This document shows positions 1 to 10,827 of a stretch of 64,000 bases of DNA, piece after piece. Made by a program: the position numbers and the translations under genes. This DNA comes from Corbicula japonica (lineage: Eukaryota; Mollusca; Bivalvia; Venerida; Cyrenidae). Under the pieces are notes generated by a model. It searched no databases and was not told the DNA's origin. It saw only the letters and a list, made by a program, of their open reading frames with translations. Every line of letters starts with the position of its first letter. The stretch's first letter is position 1. The stretch spans positions 103,952 to 167,951 of the forward strand of contig JAZAYU010000729.1 in NCBI GenBank assembly GCA_038501625.1, in the 5' to 3' direction.

Positions 1-380
1 AATGGAGGGATTTTAAAATAACTTGGCACAAATGTTTACCATGACGGGCGGTGTGATGCGTACAATACCCATCCCTGTAGGTCCAATGTCAAGGTGGCTG
101 TTACTAAAAATAGAATTTTTTTGTTCGGGCTATAACTTAGTTATGAATGGAGAGATTTCAAAATAACTTGGCACAAATGTTTACCATGACAAGGCCGTGT
201 GTCATGTACAATACCCATGCCTGTAGGTCCAAGGTCAAGGCCACTGTTACTAAAAATAGAATTTTCTTGTTCGGGCTATAACTTCATTTTGAATGGAGGG
301 ATTTCAAAATAACTTGGCACAAATGTTAACCATGACAAGGCGGTGTGTCACATACAATACCCATGCCTGTAGTTCCTTAA
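1..380 (+). repeat. 145-146 bp tandem units, right region of a pearl/Helitron-like element
   Basis: Three units begin at 1, 146 and 292 with AATGGAG and run through 'ataacttggcacaaatg' to 'ggtcactgttactaaaaatag'. The same unit recurs at 7250-7680 and 32440-32800. The array is cut by the window start. It is non-coding; each unit carries an AGGTCA-type motif. Confidence 0.85.
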
Positions 381-811
381 AAAGTACATAATTGTGATGT
401 TAATGAATAAAAATATTGGTATGCTAAAAATACCAGTACCCCCTCTTTTAAAAGTTGTCTTGATAGTGGGATGGTCTTATTATTTGGGATTCTACATTTT
501 TAATAGCTTACCTTACCCCTAGTTTTTTAAACACTTGCCTTAAATAGAAAATGATAACTTAATGCTTACAGGAGAAGGAGAAATAAAAGCTTTGCAAAAT
601 ACAAACATGCATATATGTTTGTTTAAAATATTTTCATTGCATTACCACCAACTTCTTCACTGACATTTCCGTTATGAGCAGACAACAGTGCAGCAAATAC
701 AAATAATTTACTTGATCTTCAAATTTATGCATATTCTTATAATTACTCGCACATCACTGTCTTTGAAATGCTATTATTCCCATCATTGCACTTGAGTCTC
801 TGATAACGATG
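381..811. other. AT-rich stretch, no gene seen
   Basis: The sequence separates the tandem units from the hairpin end at 828-850. I see no splice-flanked open frame and no further repeat. It may be an insertion within, or a diverged part of, the element. Confidence 0.5.
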
Positions 812-850
812 CATAGCAGGGGCATCCGTGTCCTATGGACACATTTCTAG
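812..850 (+). mobile_element. Helitron-like 3' terminus (hairpin plus CTAG)
   Basis: A perfect 6-bp stem GTGTCC-tat-GGACAC (828-842) is followed by ATTT and CTAG (847-850), with T next. The same end occurs at 7755-7777. A stem-loop just before CTRR is the known 3' signature of Helitrons. The assignment is by structure only. Confidence 0.65.
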
Positions 851-1345
851 TTACACTACTGTCCCACATGGTTTTCTCCATTTTGACCCAGAGTTGCTAT
901 TTGATTGTTCCAACATTGCAACAGTCACATGTGTCTGTTTCTTTGATAGCTAGAAAATTAAGGATATTTGCTTTAAAAAATTATATGTAAAATATATTTC
1001 ACATAGTGAGCACCTAAATAAGTATTTTCAAGAGTGTTTTAGTTATGAGTAAATACATTATTCCAGAGTTTTCAATTGAAATGTAGTTAAGTCTTTCATT
1101 GGTTAAAAAATATTTGGTAATTTTGTTATGCTTTTAATAAATAATTGTTGTGCTTTAGATGAATGTTTTTTAATGTTATGTTATGATAGAGTTGTTAAAA
1201 CATTAACTAAATCTCAAAATGTTAATAAGAATATAATGCTTGTATGTGTACCAGTGTCAATATATCATTGTTGCCATTCTTGCTTTTTTCCTGTGTCTGC
1301 TTAATATTAAATGCTTTCTTTTATTTATATGAGCTTATGTTACAG

Positions 1346-1519
1346 GAGTCTAGCACACCAGATTTGGTCACTCCAAACATAGACAAGGTAATGGAAATGT
1401 ATCAACACCGTCATCGAAAACAACAGTTTCCAACCTCCTCCTCAGCAGATACAAGTGTTATACAATCTGTAACAGATACAGAAAGAAGCCCTGCTTCTGC
1501 AAGACAAAGATCTGTAAAG
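1346..1519 (+). CDS. Internal exon 1 (in this window) of an unrecognised Ser/Thr-rich protein
   Basis: This 174-nt exon keeps phase 0 on both sides. The acceptor is 'gcttatgttacag|GAG' and the donor 'GTAAAG|gtaagg' is strong. It encodes 58 residues opening ESSTPDLVTPNIDKVMEMYQ, then a basic stretch (HRHRKQQ), then a Ser/Thr-rich part with SPASARQRS, which looks like a basophilic kinase site. No known domain is evident. The next phase-compatible exon is at 10166, about 8.6 kb away. The gene must begin upstream of the window. The donor lies in the first copy of a 38-bp tandem triplication (1482-1619), so two further potential donors follow. Exon status is inferred from splice sites, phase agreement and low-complexity protein-like composition; no homology was available. 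Confidence 0.6.
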
Positions 1520-1619
1520 GTAAGGCATAGACTTCTGCAAGACAAAGATCTGTTAAGGTAAGGCATAGACTTCTGCAAGACAAAGATCTGTAAAGGTAAG
1601 GCATAGACTTCTGCAAATG
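1482..1619 (+). repeat. 38-bp tandem triplication spanning the exon donor site, decaying to 1830
   Basis: Three near-identical 38-bp copies place AAG|gtaagg junctions at 1519/1520, 1557/1558 and 1595/1596. From 1640 to about 1830, degenerate 25-35 bp units (…ctagaccttgtgtaaaggt…) look like older copies of the same motif. Confidence 0.85.
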
Positions 1620-1840
1620 AAGGACGTATATGTTGCATAAAGGTTGGCCCTTGTTTGGACCTAGACCTTGTGTAAAAGTAGGACCTAAACTTTGTGTAAA
1701 GGTGTAGCCTAGACCTTGTGTAAAGCTAAGACATAAAGCTTTTATTAAGGTTGTACCTATACCTCCTAGGAAGGAGCTAGACTTTGTAATGGTGAGACCT
1801 AGATGTTCTGTAAATGTGAGACCTAAACCAACTGTAAATA

Positions 1841-3118
1841 CAATAAGTGACCAGTCCTGGGTTAGATTGTCGTATAATCTTGAACATTAGTGACTAATCA
1901 TCTTTAAAATAGTTGTGCTATTAACACAAAATCTTCCCATATGTTGTACACACACAGAAAGATGTATATTAAAACAAGAATGATTACTGCATGTACTGAT
2001 TAGATATATGGTTTTTGAGTTTTTCCCTTTTTCTGATGATATCTGAAAATCTATAACATTTATACATGATATGGCTTATAATTTTCCAATTATGTCTCTG
2101 TCATGATGCTATGAGGTGTTGGCCATAATAAAGCTATAAAGCAACTTTGAAAGTATTTTTTATGAAATAAAATTAAGATCTGATGGACAGTTTTGTTTTT
2201 ATTAAAGTCTTAAAGTTGCTTAAACAGTAATTTTAGTATTCAGTGCTATTTTATTTATATCTTGTTGTCATTTATTGTAAAACAAACACTCAAATTAAAA
2301 CTCTTTGGAAGCAGACTACAGATTCTTTATTCATTTGGTCCATAATTTAAACATTGCATAAGAGATTGGTATGATTCTCAAACAAATGTCCCTCATCAAG
2401 ACCTACTTTATATCCAATAAGATCTAAGTCTTCAAACATATTTTATCAGCTATACTCCCTTTTCACTTAAAGTGTCCCTTTACTTATGCAGTTGATCTGT
2501 ATCTTCAAAGTACTGATAAATGGAACTTAAAATAGTTATCAACATTTACCTTCTTTTAAAAGTAATTTTATTGTTATACCCCCTTTTCATATAATGTTTT
2601 CATTTAAGGTTGATGCATATGGCCTTAATTTAATCAAATAACAGAAACTTAATGTTCTGCTTCATTACTTTAACTATTCCTTGCTGTTGTGCCCCTTAAT
2701 AACTTAGAGATTTCTTTAAAGTTTTCATTATTAAAAATTAATTTTCAGCACCATGACCTGCTTCATTTCCAACAAGTATTCACTAAGAGTTTTCATAAAA
2801 GTTGAAAGCATTTGGCTATTATCTTTAATGTTACCCAAGTGATTAATATCAAATAAAAGGATTGACTTGTCAATATTCTTTCAAAATTTTTCTCTTTTGT
2901 CATTTACATACATTATTCCTGTTTTCACATTGATGTTTGTCAATACTTGTTGTACATTTAATCTTCATATTAAATTAGCTTCTTTCTTAAAATAAAATAA
3001 AATCTAAAGATAATATTTTTTGAAGTTCACATTATTTCCAACACATGATTTGAATAATCAAGAATGTTGTCTCCTCTGACAGTTTTTTTTCTTTATAAGC
3101 ATACTACCTGGGACATGA
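1841..3118. other. Intron sequence, AT-rich, nothing recognised
   Basis: Apart from short T- and A-runs I see no exon-like frame with splice sites and no repeat that recurs elsewhere in the window. Confidence 0.5.
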
Positions 3119-3349
3119 TTAACCCTTTCCTCCATATTTATGCCTTAATGGCGTGAATGAACAGTGTAAATCCAGATCAGTGCCATCTGATCGAGTCTAC
3201 ACTTTTTGCTGTTTTTTATTAATTAGGTAATTTCTGACCAAATAGTGAACAGTGCAGATCCTGGTTAGATGGCACAGATGTGTCAGTTGATCTGGATCTA
3301 CTCTGTTTGCACATGTGAAAAAATGTGTATATGTGGTGTAAAGGGTTAA
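3119..3349. mobile_element. GATC-rich palindromic MITE (TTAACCCTTT family), complete copy
   Basis: It begins TTAACCCTTTCCTCCAT and ends GTAAAGGGTTAA. The interior has two inverted GATCCAGATCAG/CTGATC…GGATCT modules, the second being the reverse complement of the first. About 20 relatives occur in the window. Confidence 0.85.
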
Positions 3350-4967
3350 CTTGTCCTAGGTTTACTTTGGAAATCCATTCTTTAACCTTTTACCTGAAAC
3401 ATGAGCAACTTGTTTGAGGTTTCCATGGAAAAACTGCCAGGTCTCCTTGACTTCTGTGAATTGTGAGACCTTTGAAATTGAGAGGAGAAAGAAACTTTGA
3501 AAGCCACCAAACAGGACAAATATCGAATATTGCAGGCTTGGCTTGATTAACCTGTTCATGGGCAATAAAGCTCAACTCAATATTTTCACAAATATAAATA
3601 AAATGCTATAAAGCCTTTAGAGGGTGTAATTGATAACAGCACTGATTGAATATATGGGGCTTAGTTTGATGGCCTCCTTGCAGGCTTGGTTTGATTGAGC
3701 TTGTTCAAATTGATTGAGCCAGATTAAATTTCATCAAAATAAGACATCATGTAAATTAGATATTCTTCAGGAGTGTCACTTGTAAGCAACCTAGGTCTAT
3801 AAGGACTGTCTGAAATTTTATAAAAGTTAACACATGATAACCTTTTGCTGCCAATATTCTTGTATGTATCTTGAAACTTGTAATATAATTGCTAAAAAGA
3901 ATCTCATTATTTCATAATGTAATTTATTTTGCAGAAAAGCATATCTTGTTTCATAATGGTTTATTGCAGAAAAGACTATCTCATTATTTCACAGTTTTTT
4001 GCATTTCTTATAAGTTGTGGTGTGAGTTTCTCTTTTCAAATAGACCCATATTATGCAATATTTAATAAATAACAAATTCAATGAATCTTGTAACACTAAA
4101 CACAGATGGGTTTTATAGTAATTTGATGTAATTTAGTGGTGAAAAATACGCGAAATACTGCTTTATATAAGTAAAAATGCTAAAAATATTGTCGTGAACT
4201 GTTGGCTGGAAACATACATAAAAATATATTTTAAAGTTTCTTTGGTGCTGCTCTATGTCTTCAGAAAATTGGGGTCAAGTATCATAGAACTGAGATTAAA
4301 GAACAGTCTTAGAACTCTGGTTTATGATTGGTCAGTTTAAAAACCGAGCTCAGTTTCAACCAATCAGCTAGTTGAGAATAGTCTTTAGCCTGTATATGAT
4401 TATTTTATGAGGCTGGGCTTGAGAATGTCTTCATTGCCATTCAAAAGATATCCTGTGTATGAATACTGTAGATCCAGACCAGTTTTCACATCTGTTCATT
4501 GTGATGGTGAGTTACACTGTTTTGTTTTAGATTTAGAGTACTGGAGACCAAAAAGTAAACATTGTAGACATGATGAGACTGCATTGATGTGCAGGCTGAT
4601 AAAGTTTAACACTAGCTACACATGGGATATAAGTTGTAGCCATTGAGTTAAGCGTTGAATATTTACTTGAACACATTATTCTGTGTTATCTCAACAATTG
4701 ACATGTGGACTAAACTGGACTTGCAAAGTTAGTGAACTTGATAAATGAGAAAATATTGATCTGGCATATTAATTGTTTAGCTTGACTATTTCAAGAATAG
4801 GGGAGCTATGATAATTTAAGTCTTGGCTGTTTTCAAGGCCATATTAACTGTAATAAGTTTAGTGTGACAAGTCTGGCTTCCAGGATAGTATACTGTAGCA
4901 GCTGATTGTGAGGGGAATGACAAGCATTTGATATGATGATGTCATAATCAAAGGGAATTTGTATCGA
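3350..4967. other. Intron sequence with a decayed palindromic MITE at about 4464-4640
   Basis: Most of this is AT-rich without recognisable features. Around 4464-4640 'tagatccagaccag…' and 'ctgataaagtttaac' look like a very diverged copy of the GATC-rich MITE. At 4255-4395 there is a weak inverted repeat resembling the CTGAG…CCAATCAG MITE family. An open frame at 4407-4646 is not supported as a gene. Confidence 0.4.
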
Positions 4968-5156
4968 TCCCTTTACTCCGTGGATAGACCTATTGTCACA
5001 TAAGGAAACATTGTAGGTCAAGACCAGCCTGCACATTCATGCTGTCTGATCTGGATCTATTCTGTTTCCTTCTTCATCAGACAAAATGATTAATCTGAAA
5101 GTGCACTGTGTAAATCCTGATCAAACGGCCTGGATGTGCTGGCTGAGTTGGATATA
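4968..5156. mobile_element. GATC-rich palindromic MITE, left part, split by mariner insertion
   Basis: It runs from 'gatccctttactcc' to 'gctgagttggata' plus TA. It continues after the mariner element with 'cactgtttacc … gagtaaaggg' at 8610-8660. Across the insertion the family consensus (GGATC-TACACTG) is restored. Confidence 0.75.
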
Positions 5157-5780
5157 CGAGGGATGATCCAAAATAACGTAGACTTTTGTTATAGTTTTCA
5201 TATTATTTAAAATACCACAAATAAAACTACACAAGCTTTAATAGGAATATGTTCAGCATATTTTTACAAAATATCAGCAAAATACAACATCAAGTAAAAC
5301 AACTATGAACAATTAAAAACATACACTAAGCGCTATCCGGCGCATGTCAAATTAGATCTCTCAACGTCAACGACGTTAATTCACGGGCGCAGCGTCAGCG
5401 AAGCGGTGTATGTTCAAAGTTTCTTTTAAAAAGACCCCGTCACCGGAATGCAAGCCGGAAAACCCATTGATCGAACATAGCACGGTATTAATGCTGGTTA
5501 AAGTCTCGCCAGTTCTTATGGGGCGATCAAGAAAATGGTTCTCTTCTCGCTCGTACCGCTGAAGAAACGACCGGGTATGCAATACCCACAGTATCGCGGT
5601 TCTTTAGCAACGGGCGTACACCTGTAAAAATAATTCATAACAAATTTGTAATTGTTGTAATATAACAAGTTTTTGCATTGTGGACACAGTCTCTGTAGCT
5701 GTTTACTCAAGTGTAATTAAAATAACTAGCTTTTTTATGCCCCCGCCATGAAATGGCGACGGGCATTAAGAGTTGCTCCT

Positions 5781-5833
5781 GTCCGTCCGTCCTTCCGTCC
5801 GTCGGTACGCCCGTCCGTCCGTCCGTCCGTCCG
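5781..5833 (+). repeat. (GTCC)n microsatellite
   Basis: Imperfect GTCC repeats, equivalent to (ACGG)n on the other strand, directly precede the tandem core, as in other pearl-like copies at 30697-30745 and 48810-48827. Confidence 0.9.
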
Positions 5834-7032
5834 ATATTCTCGTGAACGCAACTCCTCCTAAACTACTGGTGGGAATTTAATGAAACTTTACCACAATGCT
5901 TGGCTTGATATGTAGTTGTGCATGAAGGTGGGGTTTCGCTCTTACATGTTCCGTTCAGAAGTTATGGCCCTTTGATACTTCCATTTACATTAGTTTTAAT
6001 AGGAATATATCTTGTGAACGCAACTTCTCCTAAACTACTGGTGGGAATTTAATGAAACTTTACCACAATGCTTGGCTTGATATGTAGTTGTGCATGAAGG
6101 TGGGGTTTCGCTCTTACATGTTCCGTTCAGAAGTTATGGCCCTTTGATACTTCCATTTACATTAGTTTTAATAGGAATATATCTTGTGAACGCAACTTCT
6201 CCTAAACTACTGGTGGGAATTTAATGAAACTTTACCACAATGCTTGGCTTGATATGTAGTTGTGCATGAAGGTGGGGTTTCGCTCTTACATGTTCTGTTC
6301 AGAAGTTATGGCCCTTTGATACTTCCATTTACATTAGTTTTAATAGGAATATATCTCGTGAACGCAACTCCTCCTACACTACTGGTGGGAATTTAATGAA
6401 ACTTTACCACAATGCTTGGCTTGATATGTAGTTGTGCATGAAGGTGGGGTTTCGCTCTTACATGTTCCGTTCAGAAGTTATGGCCCTTTGATACTTCCAT
6501 TTACATTAGTTTTAATAGGAATATATCTCGTGAACGCAACTCCTCCTACACTACTGGTGGGAATTTAATGAAACTTTACCACAATGCTTGGCTTGATATG
6601 TAGTTGTGCATGAAGGTGGGGTTTTGCTCTTACATGTTCCGTTCAGAAGTTATGGCCCTTTGATACTTCCATTTACATTAGTTTTAATAGGAATATATCT
6701 CGTGAACACAACTCCTCCTACACTACTGGTGGGAATTTAATGAAACTTTACCACAATGCTTGGCTTGATATGTAGTTGTGCATGAAGGTGGGGTTTTGCT
6801 CTTACATGTTCCGTTCAGAAGTTATGGCCCTTTGATACTTCCATTTACATTAGTTTTAATAGGAATATATCTTGTGAACGCAACTCCTCCTACACTACTG
6901 GTGGGAATTTAATGAAACTTTACCACAATGCTTGGCCTGATATGTTGTTGTGCATAAAGGTGGGGTTTTGCTCTTACATGTTCCGTTCAAAAGTTATGGA
7001 CCTTTGATAATTTCATTTACATTAGTTTTATT
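5829..7032 (+). repeat. 172-bp tandem repeat, seven copies
   Basis: Units start with 'aggaatatatc' at 6001, 6173, 6345, 6517, 6689 and 6861, an exact 172-bp period; the first unit is 5829-6000. Copies differ by only a few substitutions and no indels in the central units, implying recent homogenisation. Confidence 0.95.
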
Positions 7033-7247
7033 CTTATATTTTGTGTTAAGCAAAATATGCATTTTGCCCATAACTTTAAAACTACTTGAGATATTGCCTT
7101 GAAACTTGAAATATATTTTCACCATCAAAATCTACATCATAACCAACAAGACCCATAACCCTGCTTCCAATATTTTTTCAAATTATGCCCCTTCTTCACT
7201 TACATTTTGTGTTAAGCAAAATATACACTTGGCCCTTAACTTTGTTA

Positions 7248-7680
7248 TGAATGGAGGGATTTCAAAATAACTTGGCACAAATGTTCACCAAGACAAGGTG
7301 GTGTGTCGCATACAACACCCATGCCTGTAGGTCCAAGGTCAAGGTCACTGTTACTAAAAATAGAAATTTCTTGCAAAATTGTGTCGGCTCTGTAACTTTG
7401 TTATTTGTTATTGGATTTTTAAATAACTTGGTTTAATTGATCACCATATTAAGACTGTGTGTCACATACATTCCCAAGCCTTTAGGTCCAAGGTCAAGGT
7501 CAATGTTACTAAAAATAGAATTTTCTTCTCCAGGCTGTAACTTTGTTATGAATGGAGGGATTTCAAAATAACTTGGCACAAATGTTCATCATGACAGGGT
7601 GGTGTGTCCGCACAAAACCCATGCCTGTAGATCGAAGGTCAAGGTCACTGTTACTAAAAGTAGAATTTTCTTGTAATAGG
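7248..7680 (+). repeat. 145-bp-type units, three diverged copies
   Basis: Copies of 'atgaatggagggatttcaa … ggtcactgttactaaaaatag' match the array at 1-380. They carry AGGTCAAGGTCA direct repeats, for example 7336-7347. Confidence 0.8.
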
Positions 7681-8609
7681 AATATATCTCGTGAACACAA
7701 CTTGTCCTACACTACTGCTGGGAGCTTTATGAAAAACCCATAGCGGGGGCATCCGTGTCCTTTGGACACATTTCTAGTTTTTATCTTATTCGATAATGTG
7801 TGACTTTTTAATGATTCAAATACCAAACAAAAACATATTTTGAAAAACAATTTTTTAAATTAATTATAAAATACCTTTAAAAATGTAATTTGTTCGGCAA
7901 AACCTGTTGCAAGCTACCTCAGCCAGTCTAGAATAGCTCAAAAAGCGCCATAATAGTTTAACTTTTGTCCGCTTCAATTGCCTCTTGGCTTGACGTCACT
8001 GCCGTAACGCCGAATTTTAAATCTTTTTTCCTTACCCCAGGCCTATTTAATTGCTCTCCTGACCGTAAAAAACACACTGGTACCACTTAAAAACTACAGC
8101 TCGGCTTACTGAAGTTTGCTTTTGCGTCTGCTAAATTATTTTAGCTTTTCAGGAGATGATTTTCAAAACTCATGATGGAATGTTATAATAGCGCGTATTT
8201 CCGGGCGATCTGACGACAACATTTCTGACGTTTTCACGTTGGTGATAGCTCTCTTAAATATTGACTGTTTTTAAAACGCAATGTCTGAATGACGTAAAAT
8301 TTTGGCATGACATCATTCGTATATGGCGCTTTGTAGTTGCTAAATTTGGCTCATTTCCCACTGTTAGTTTTGTTTATATAAAGAGGTAATTGCTTTATAA
8401 AGTACAATGGCAATGACGTGCGCCGCCTGCGTGTTACCATGGTTATTCAAATATGCGACGCGCTTTTGAAATCGATGAAATATATGAACATTTTAGACCA
8501 GTTAGTTACTTTTGTGTTTTGATTGAATTTAGTATCAAATTTATTGCGAACGTGTTTTAAATTAAGATGCAATAATAAAAGTCTACGTTATTTTGGATCA
8601 TCCCTCGTA

Positions 8610-8660
8610 CACTGTTTACCTATCGTATACAAATCATATACATTGAGTAAAGGGCTTTAC
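8610..8660. mobile_element. GATC-rich palindromic MITE, right part after mariner
   Basis: This stretch ('cactgtttacc … gagtaaaggg') completes the copy broken at 5156. Confidence 0.7.
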
Positions 8661-10165
8661 TAGAGAACCACTTCTTTATCTCTACTACATCTCTGTAGTA
8701 GCATACCAGTGGTCAGTTAGGTCTGATAAGCCCTGCCCTCTCATCATGCATTTACACTGTTGTATTATTAGATCAGTTTACCTCCGGCAGTCTAAGAGAA
8801 CTATTGATATAGAATAGAAATGGGTATAGAAACAATATTAACAAGACAATATAAATATTATATATATTGGTAAACTCAAACAGCAGACAAACATGTGATA
8901 AGCAAACAGATGCACTTGGCTGTTGTTGTTTTTTTTAAATTAAATTGACACCAACATATTATTTATTTAGTTATATGGACACTCGGTTTTTTACTGGTAG
9001 TGGAAAATCCCTGTTGCGGCATTTTAATACACCCATGGATACTTCGTACGTAAGCTGGTCGTGCTTGATGTATCAAATGAGTATGTATTGGAAATAAAGC
9101 ATTGAAATTCAAAATATCAAATAATCTGTTCTTATTGAACTAATTAAACACCATCTGGTTCATACTGTTATCCCACTAGTTGATGTCTGTTAATATCTCA
9201 ATAGTATGCCAGGTTTGACAAGTATTAAGCAATTGTTTCTTTGCTGTGGGCATATTGCTGGTTGATTTTTGTTATCTCAAGAAAACTTTCAGGAATGTTT
9301 ATGCGTTTATCCATGCAAGCATATCAATTCATAACTCACCCTCTGCATCCAACTTGAGCATGTTGATGTTTCCAAGCTTGTTCAGCTCCCTTTGAACAAA
9401 TATTGAGTTCAGTTCCCAAGGTTATAAAACTGAGCATGGAATCCAGTCTCAAATCTCAAGTATCTGATTGGCTGAAATGGCGACTGGTCATGCACATAAA
9501 TTTTAAGTTTTAAAATTCCTTCAAAGAACCTCCTTACTTACTTTCCCCCTCTCCCCACCCCTTAAAAAAAGATAATAAAGTTCATAATTATTATTTGTAT
9601 GCCGACTTAAAGAACACAACCTGAAAATTAATTTTGTTAGCTTTTCTTTTAAATTGAAATGTGACCCCTTACTTAGATTGTGCTTTGATTTTTGTTCATT
9701 TTTTTGTTAATTTTATTGAATACTGGAGAATACTGACATTTCTGACAGCTCTTGCTTTATTCAATAATTGAAAAGGCTGTGATGAAGATAATATTACATG
9801 TAGCAGGAATTTCAATAGATATTCTTGCATTTTGATGCAAGCAAATATGAATTTTTCCACCCCACCTACATATGAGTTTGGGGGTCATTTTGATGCAGGA
9901 GAATTTAGGAAAAGTGGTCAATTTCTGCAAGAATAAAAATAAATATTGTGTCTATTCATTTTCAAGATGAAGTTAATACTAATTTGACTCTTGAAAATAT
10001 ATTGAAATGAAGTTTAAACACTTTTATAAGTAGTAAAGTTAAATGTATACAAGACATTGCTTGTGACAATCTGATTATGACCCTTGAAAATTCTCAAGGT
10101 GTCAACTGAAACCTGGTTTTCAAAAGCTATTGAAATCCCTGATGTAAAAAGCCTTGTATTTTCAG
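8661..10165. other. Intron sequence with one MITE fragment
   Basis: It is mostly AT-rich without recognisable features. Bases 9418-9490 hold half of the CTGAG/CCAGTCTCAAATCTCAAG palindromic MITE that is complete at 42390-42510. Bases 9539-9560 are pyrimidine-rich. No exon is supported. Confidence 0.5.
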
Positions 10166-10291
10166 AATGTAGCAGAGAGAGACACAGCGGAGAGGGACTC
10201 AACAGAGAGGAACCGGGTGGGTGGGGTAGATCAGGACCAGAGACTAGCTCAGCTAGAACAACAGATAGCAGCACTTCTTAGTCAGACCAAG
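10166..10291 (+). CDS. Internal exon 2 of the unrecognised gene, coiled-coil segment
   Basis: This 126-nt exon (42 codons) keeps phase 0 at both ends. The acceptor is 'gtattttcag|AAT' and the donor 'ACCAAG|gttcac', weaker at +3 and beyond. The encoded peptide starts NVAERDTAERDSTERNRVGG, a charged stretch rich in E, R and D. It ends with DQDQRLAQLEQQIAALLSQT, whose heptad-like leucine/isoleucine spacing indicates a short coiled coil. It joins in frame to exon 1 upstream (phase 0) and to exon 3 downstream (phase 0). No domain family is recognised. The phase agreement of four separate exons is the main support that this is one gene. Confidence 0.65.
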
Positions 10292-10592
10292 GTTCACTAC
10301 TTATTGAATTCTTAAACAAACTTTAATTAGATGATAGCTTTTATGGTTGATGGGTTTTAGAAGCATAAATCAAAAGCAAACATCCTACGACAACAGACAT
10401 ATTTAACATCAATGTATCGTTAGCCTTTATTTTATGCTTTTCAGTGAATTATAGTGAAATAAAAGTGGTATTTCACTGTCTTCAAACAGTGGAATATCAT
10501 TTTTATTTTCATTGATTTGTTCACGTTGGTACCCAAACGCACATAACATGCCAAATGAGAACATTTAGAAAACGGGCTCAAATTTGAGTATT

Positions 10593-10608
10593 TGACGTCA
10601 TGACGTCA
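10593..10608. promoter_or_regulatory. Two abutting CRE palindromes
   Basis: TGACGTCA occurs at 10593-10600 and again at 10601-10608, followed by CGTCA. TGACGTCA is the consensus for CREB/ATF bZIP factors. Function is unproven; it lies within an intronic repeat. Confidence 0.45.
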
Positions 10609-10722
10609 CGTCATACACAAGCGGTTTTGGCGCCATTTCTTGCAACTTTTCTGTCAAATTCACGCAAATTTTGCATTAAAAGCATAAGATAAAAAGAATA
10701 TATGTTTTTACCAGTGAAAGAC

Positions 10723-10827
10723 AGAAATATATATCACTCATGATCTCCTGAATTATGTATTTTCACTCGTGGCATCGCCACTTGTGAAAATACGAATTCC
10801 GGAGCTCACTCGGTGAAATATATTTCT
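10723..10827. repeat. 105-base imperfect hairpin
   Basis: AGAAATATATATCACTC…TATTTTCACTCGTGGC pairs with GCCACTTGTGAAAATA…ATATATTTCT around the centre 'atc' near 10775. Several mismatches mark it as an ageing palindrome. Confidence 0.85.

Larger units (their letters stand above)
5736..7777 (+). mobile_element. Pearl/Helentron-like non-autonomous element nested in mariner
   Basis: The 5' end has a 30-base imperfect hairpin (5737-5766: ATGCCC-CGCCAT-gaa-ATGGCG-GGGCAT). A (GTCC)n microsatellite (5781-5833) follows, then seven 172-bp units (5829-7032), then a right region (7033-7750) with 145-bp-type units. The 3' end has the perfect hairpin GTGTCC-ttt-GGACAC (7755-7769), ATTT and CTAG (7774-7777). 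Flanks are T-runs on both sides. Microsatellite plus tandem core plus right region is the published layout of bivalve pearl elements; the hairpin-CTAG end is Helitron-like. There is no coding capacity. Confidence 0.75.
5340..8222 (-). pseudogene. Mariner transposase relic, frameshifted and interrupted
   Basis: On the minus strand from the ATG at 8222, one frame reads MLSSDRPEIRAIITFHHEF before a stop. This resembles the start of mariner transposases (a helix-turn-helix region beginning with a D/E-x-R-A-V/I-I motif). About 100 bases further, in another frame, VFKWYQ…GQES resembles the W/F-K-W/F … G segment of the second helix-turn-helix. The reading then has several stops and is broken by the pearl-like insertion. 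Past the insertion (about 5720-5340), frames containing YRAMFDQWVFRL resemble the C-terminal end of the family, also with stops. No intact catalytic D,D34D core could be followed. The order of segments matches a minus-strand gene, but homology is by eye and the C-terminal match is weak. The relic cannot make transposase. Confidence 0.5.
5157..8607 (-). mobile_element. Mariner-type element (degenerate), carrying a nested pearl-like insertion
   Basis: Terminal inverted repeats start CGAGGGATGATCCAAAATAA and include 'cgtagactttt'. They lie at 5157-5191 and, reversed, at about 8574-8607. TA target duplications are at 5155-5156 and 8608-8609. The total is 3,451 bp, but removing the nested insertion (about 5736-7777) leaves about 1.4 kb, the usual mariner size. 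The transposase relic reads on the minus strand. The element inserted at the TA of GGATCTACACTG in a GATC-rich MITE. Confidence 0.8.

Noticed and set aside
4407..4646. 79-codon open frame as a gene
   Set aside because: It overlaps a decayed copy of the GATC-rich MITE, which explains the openness.
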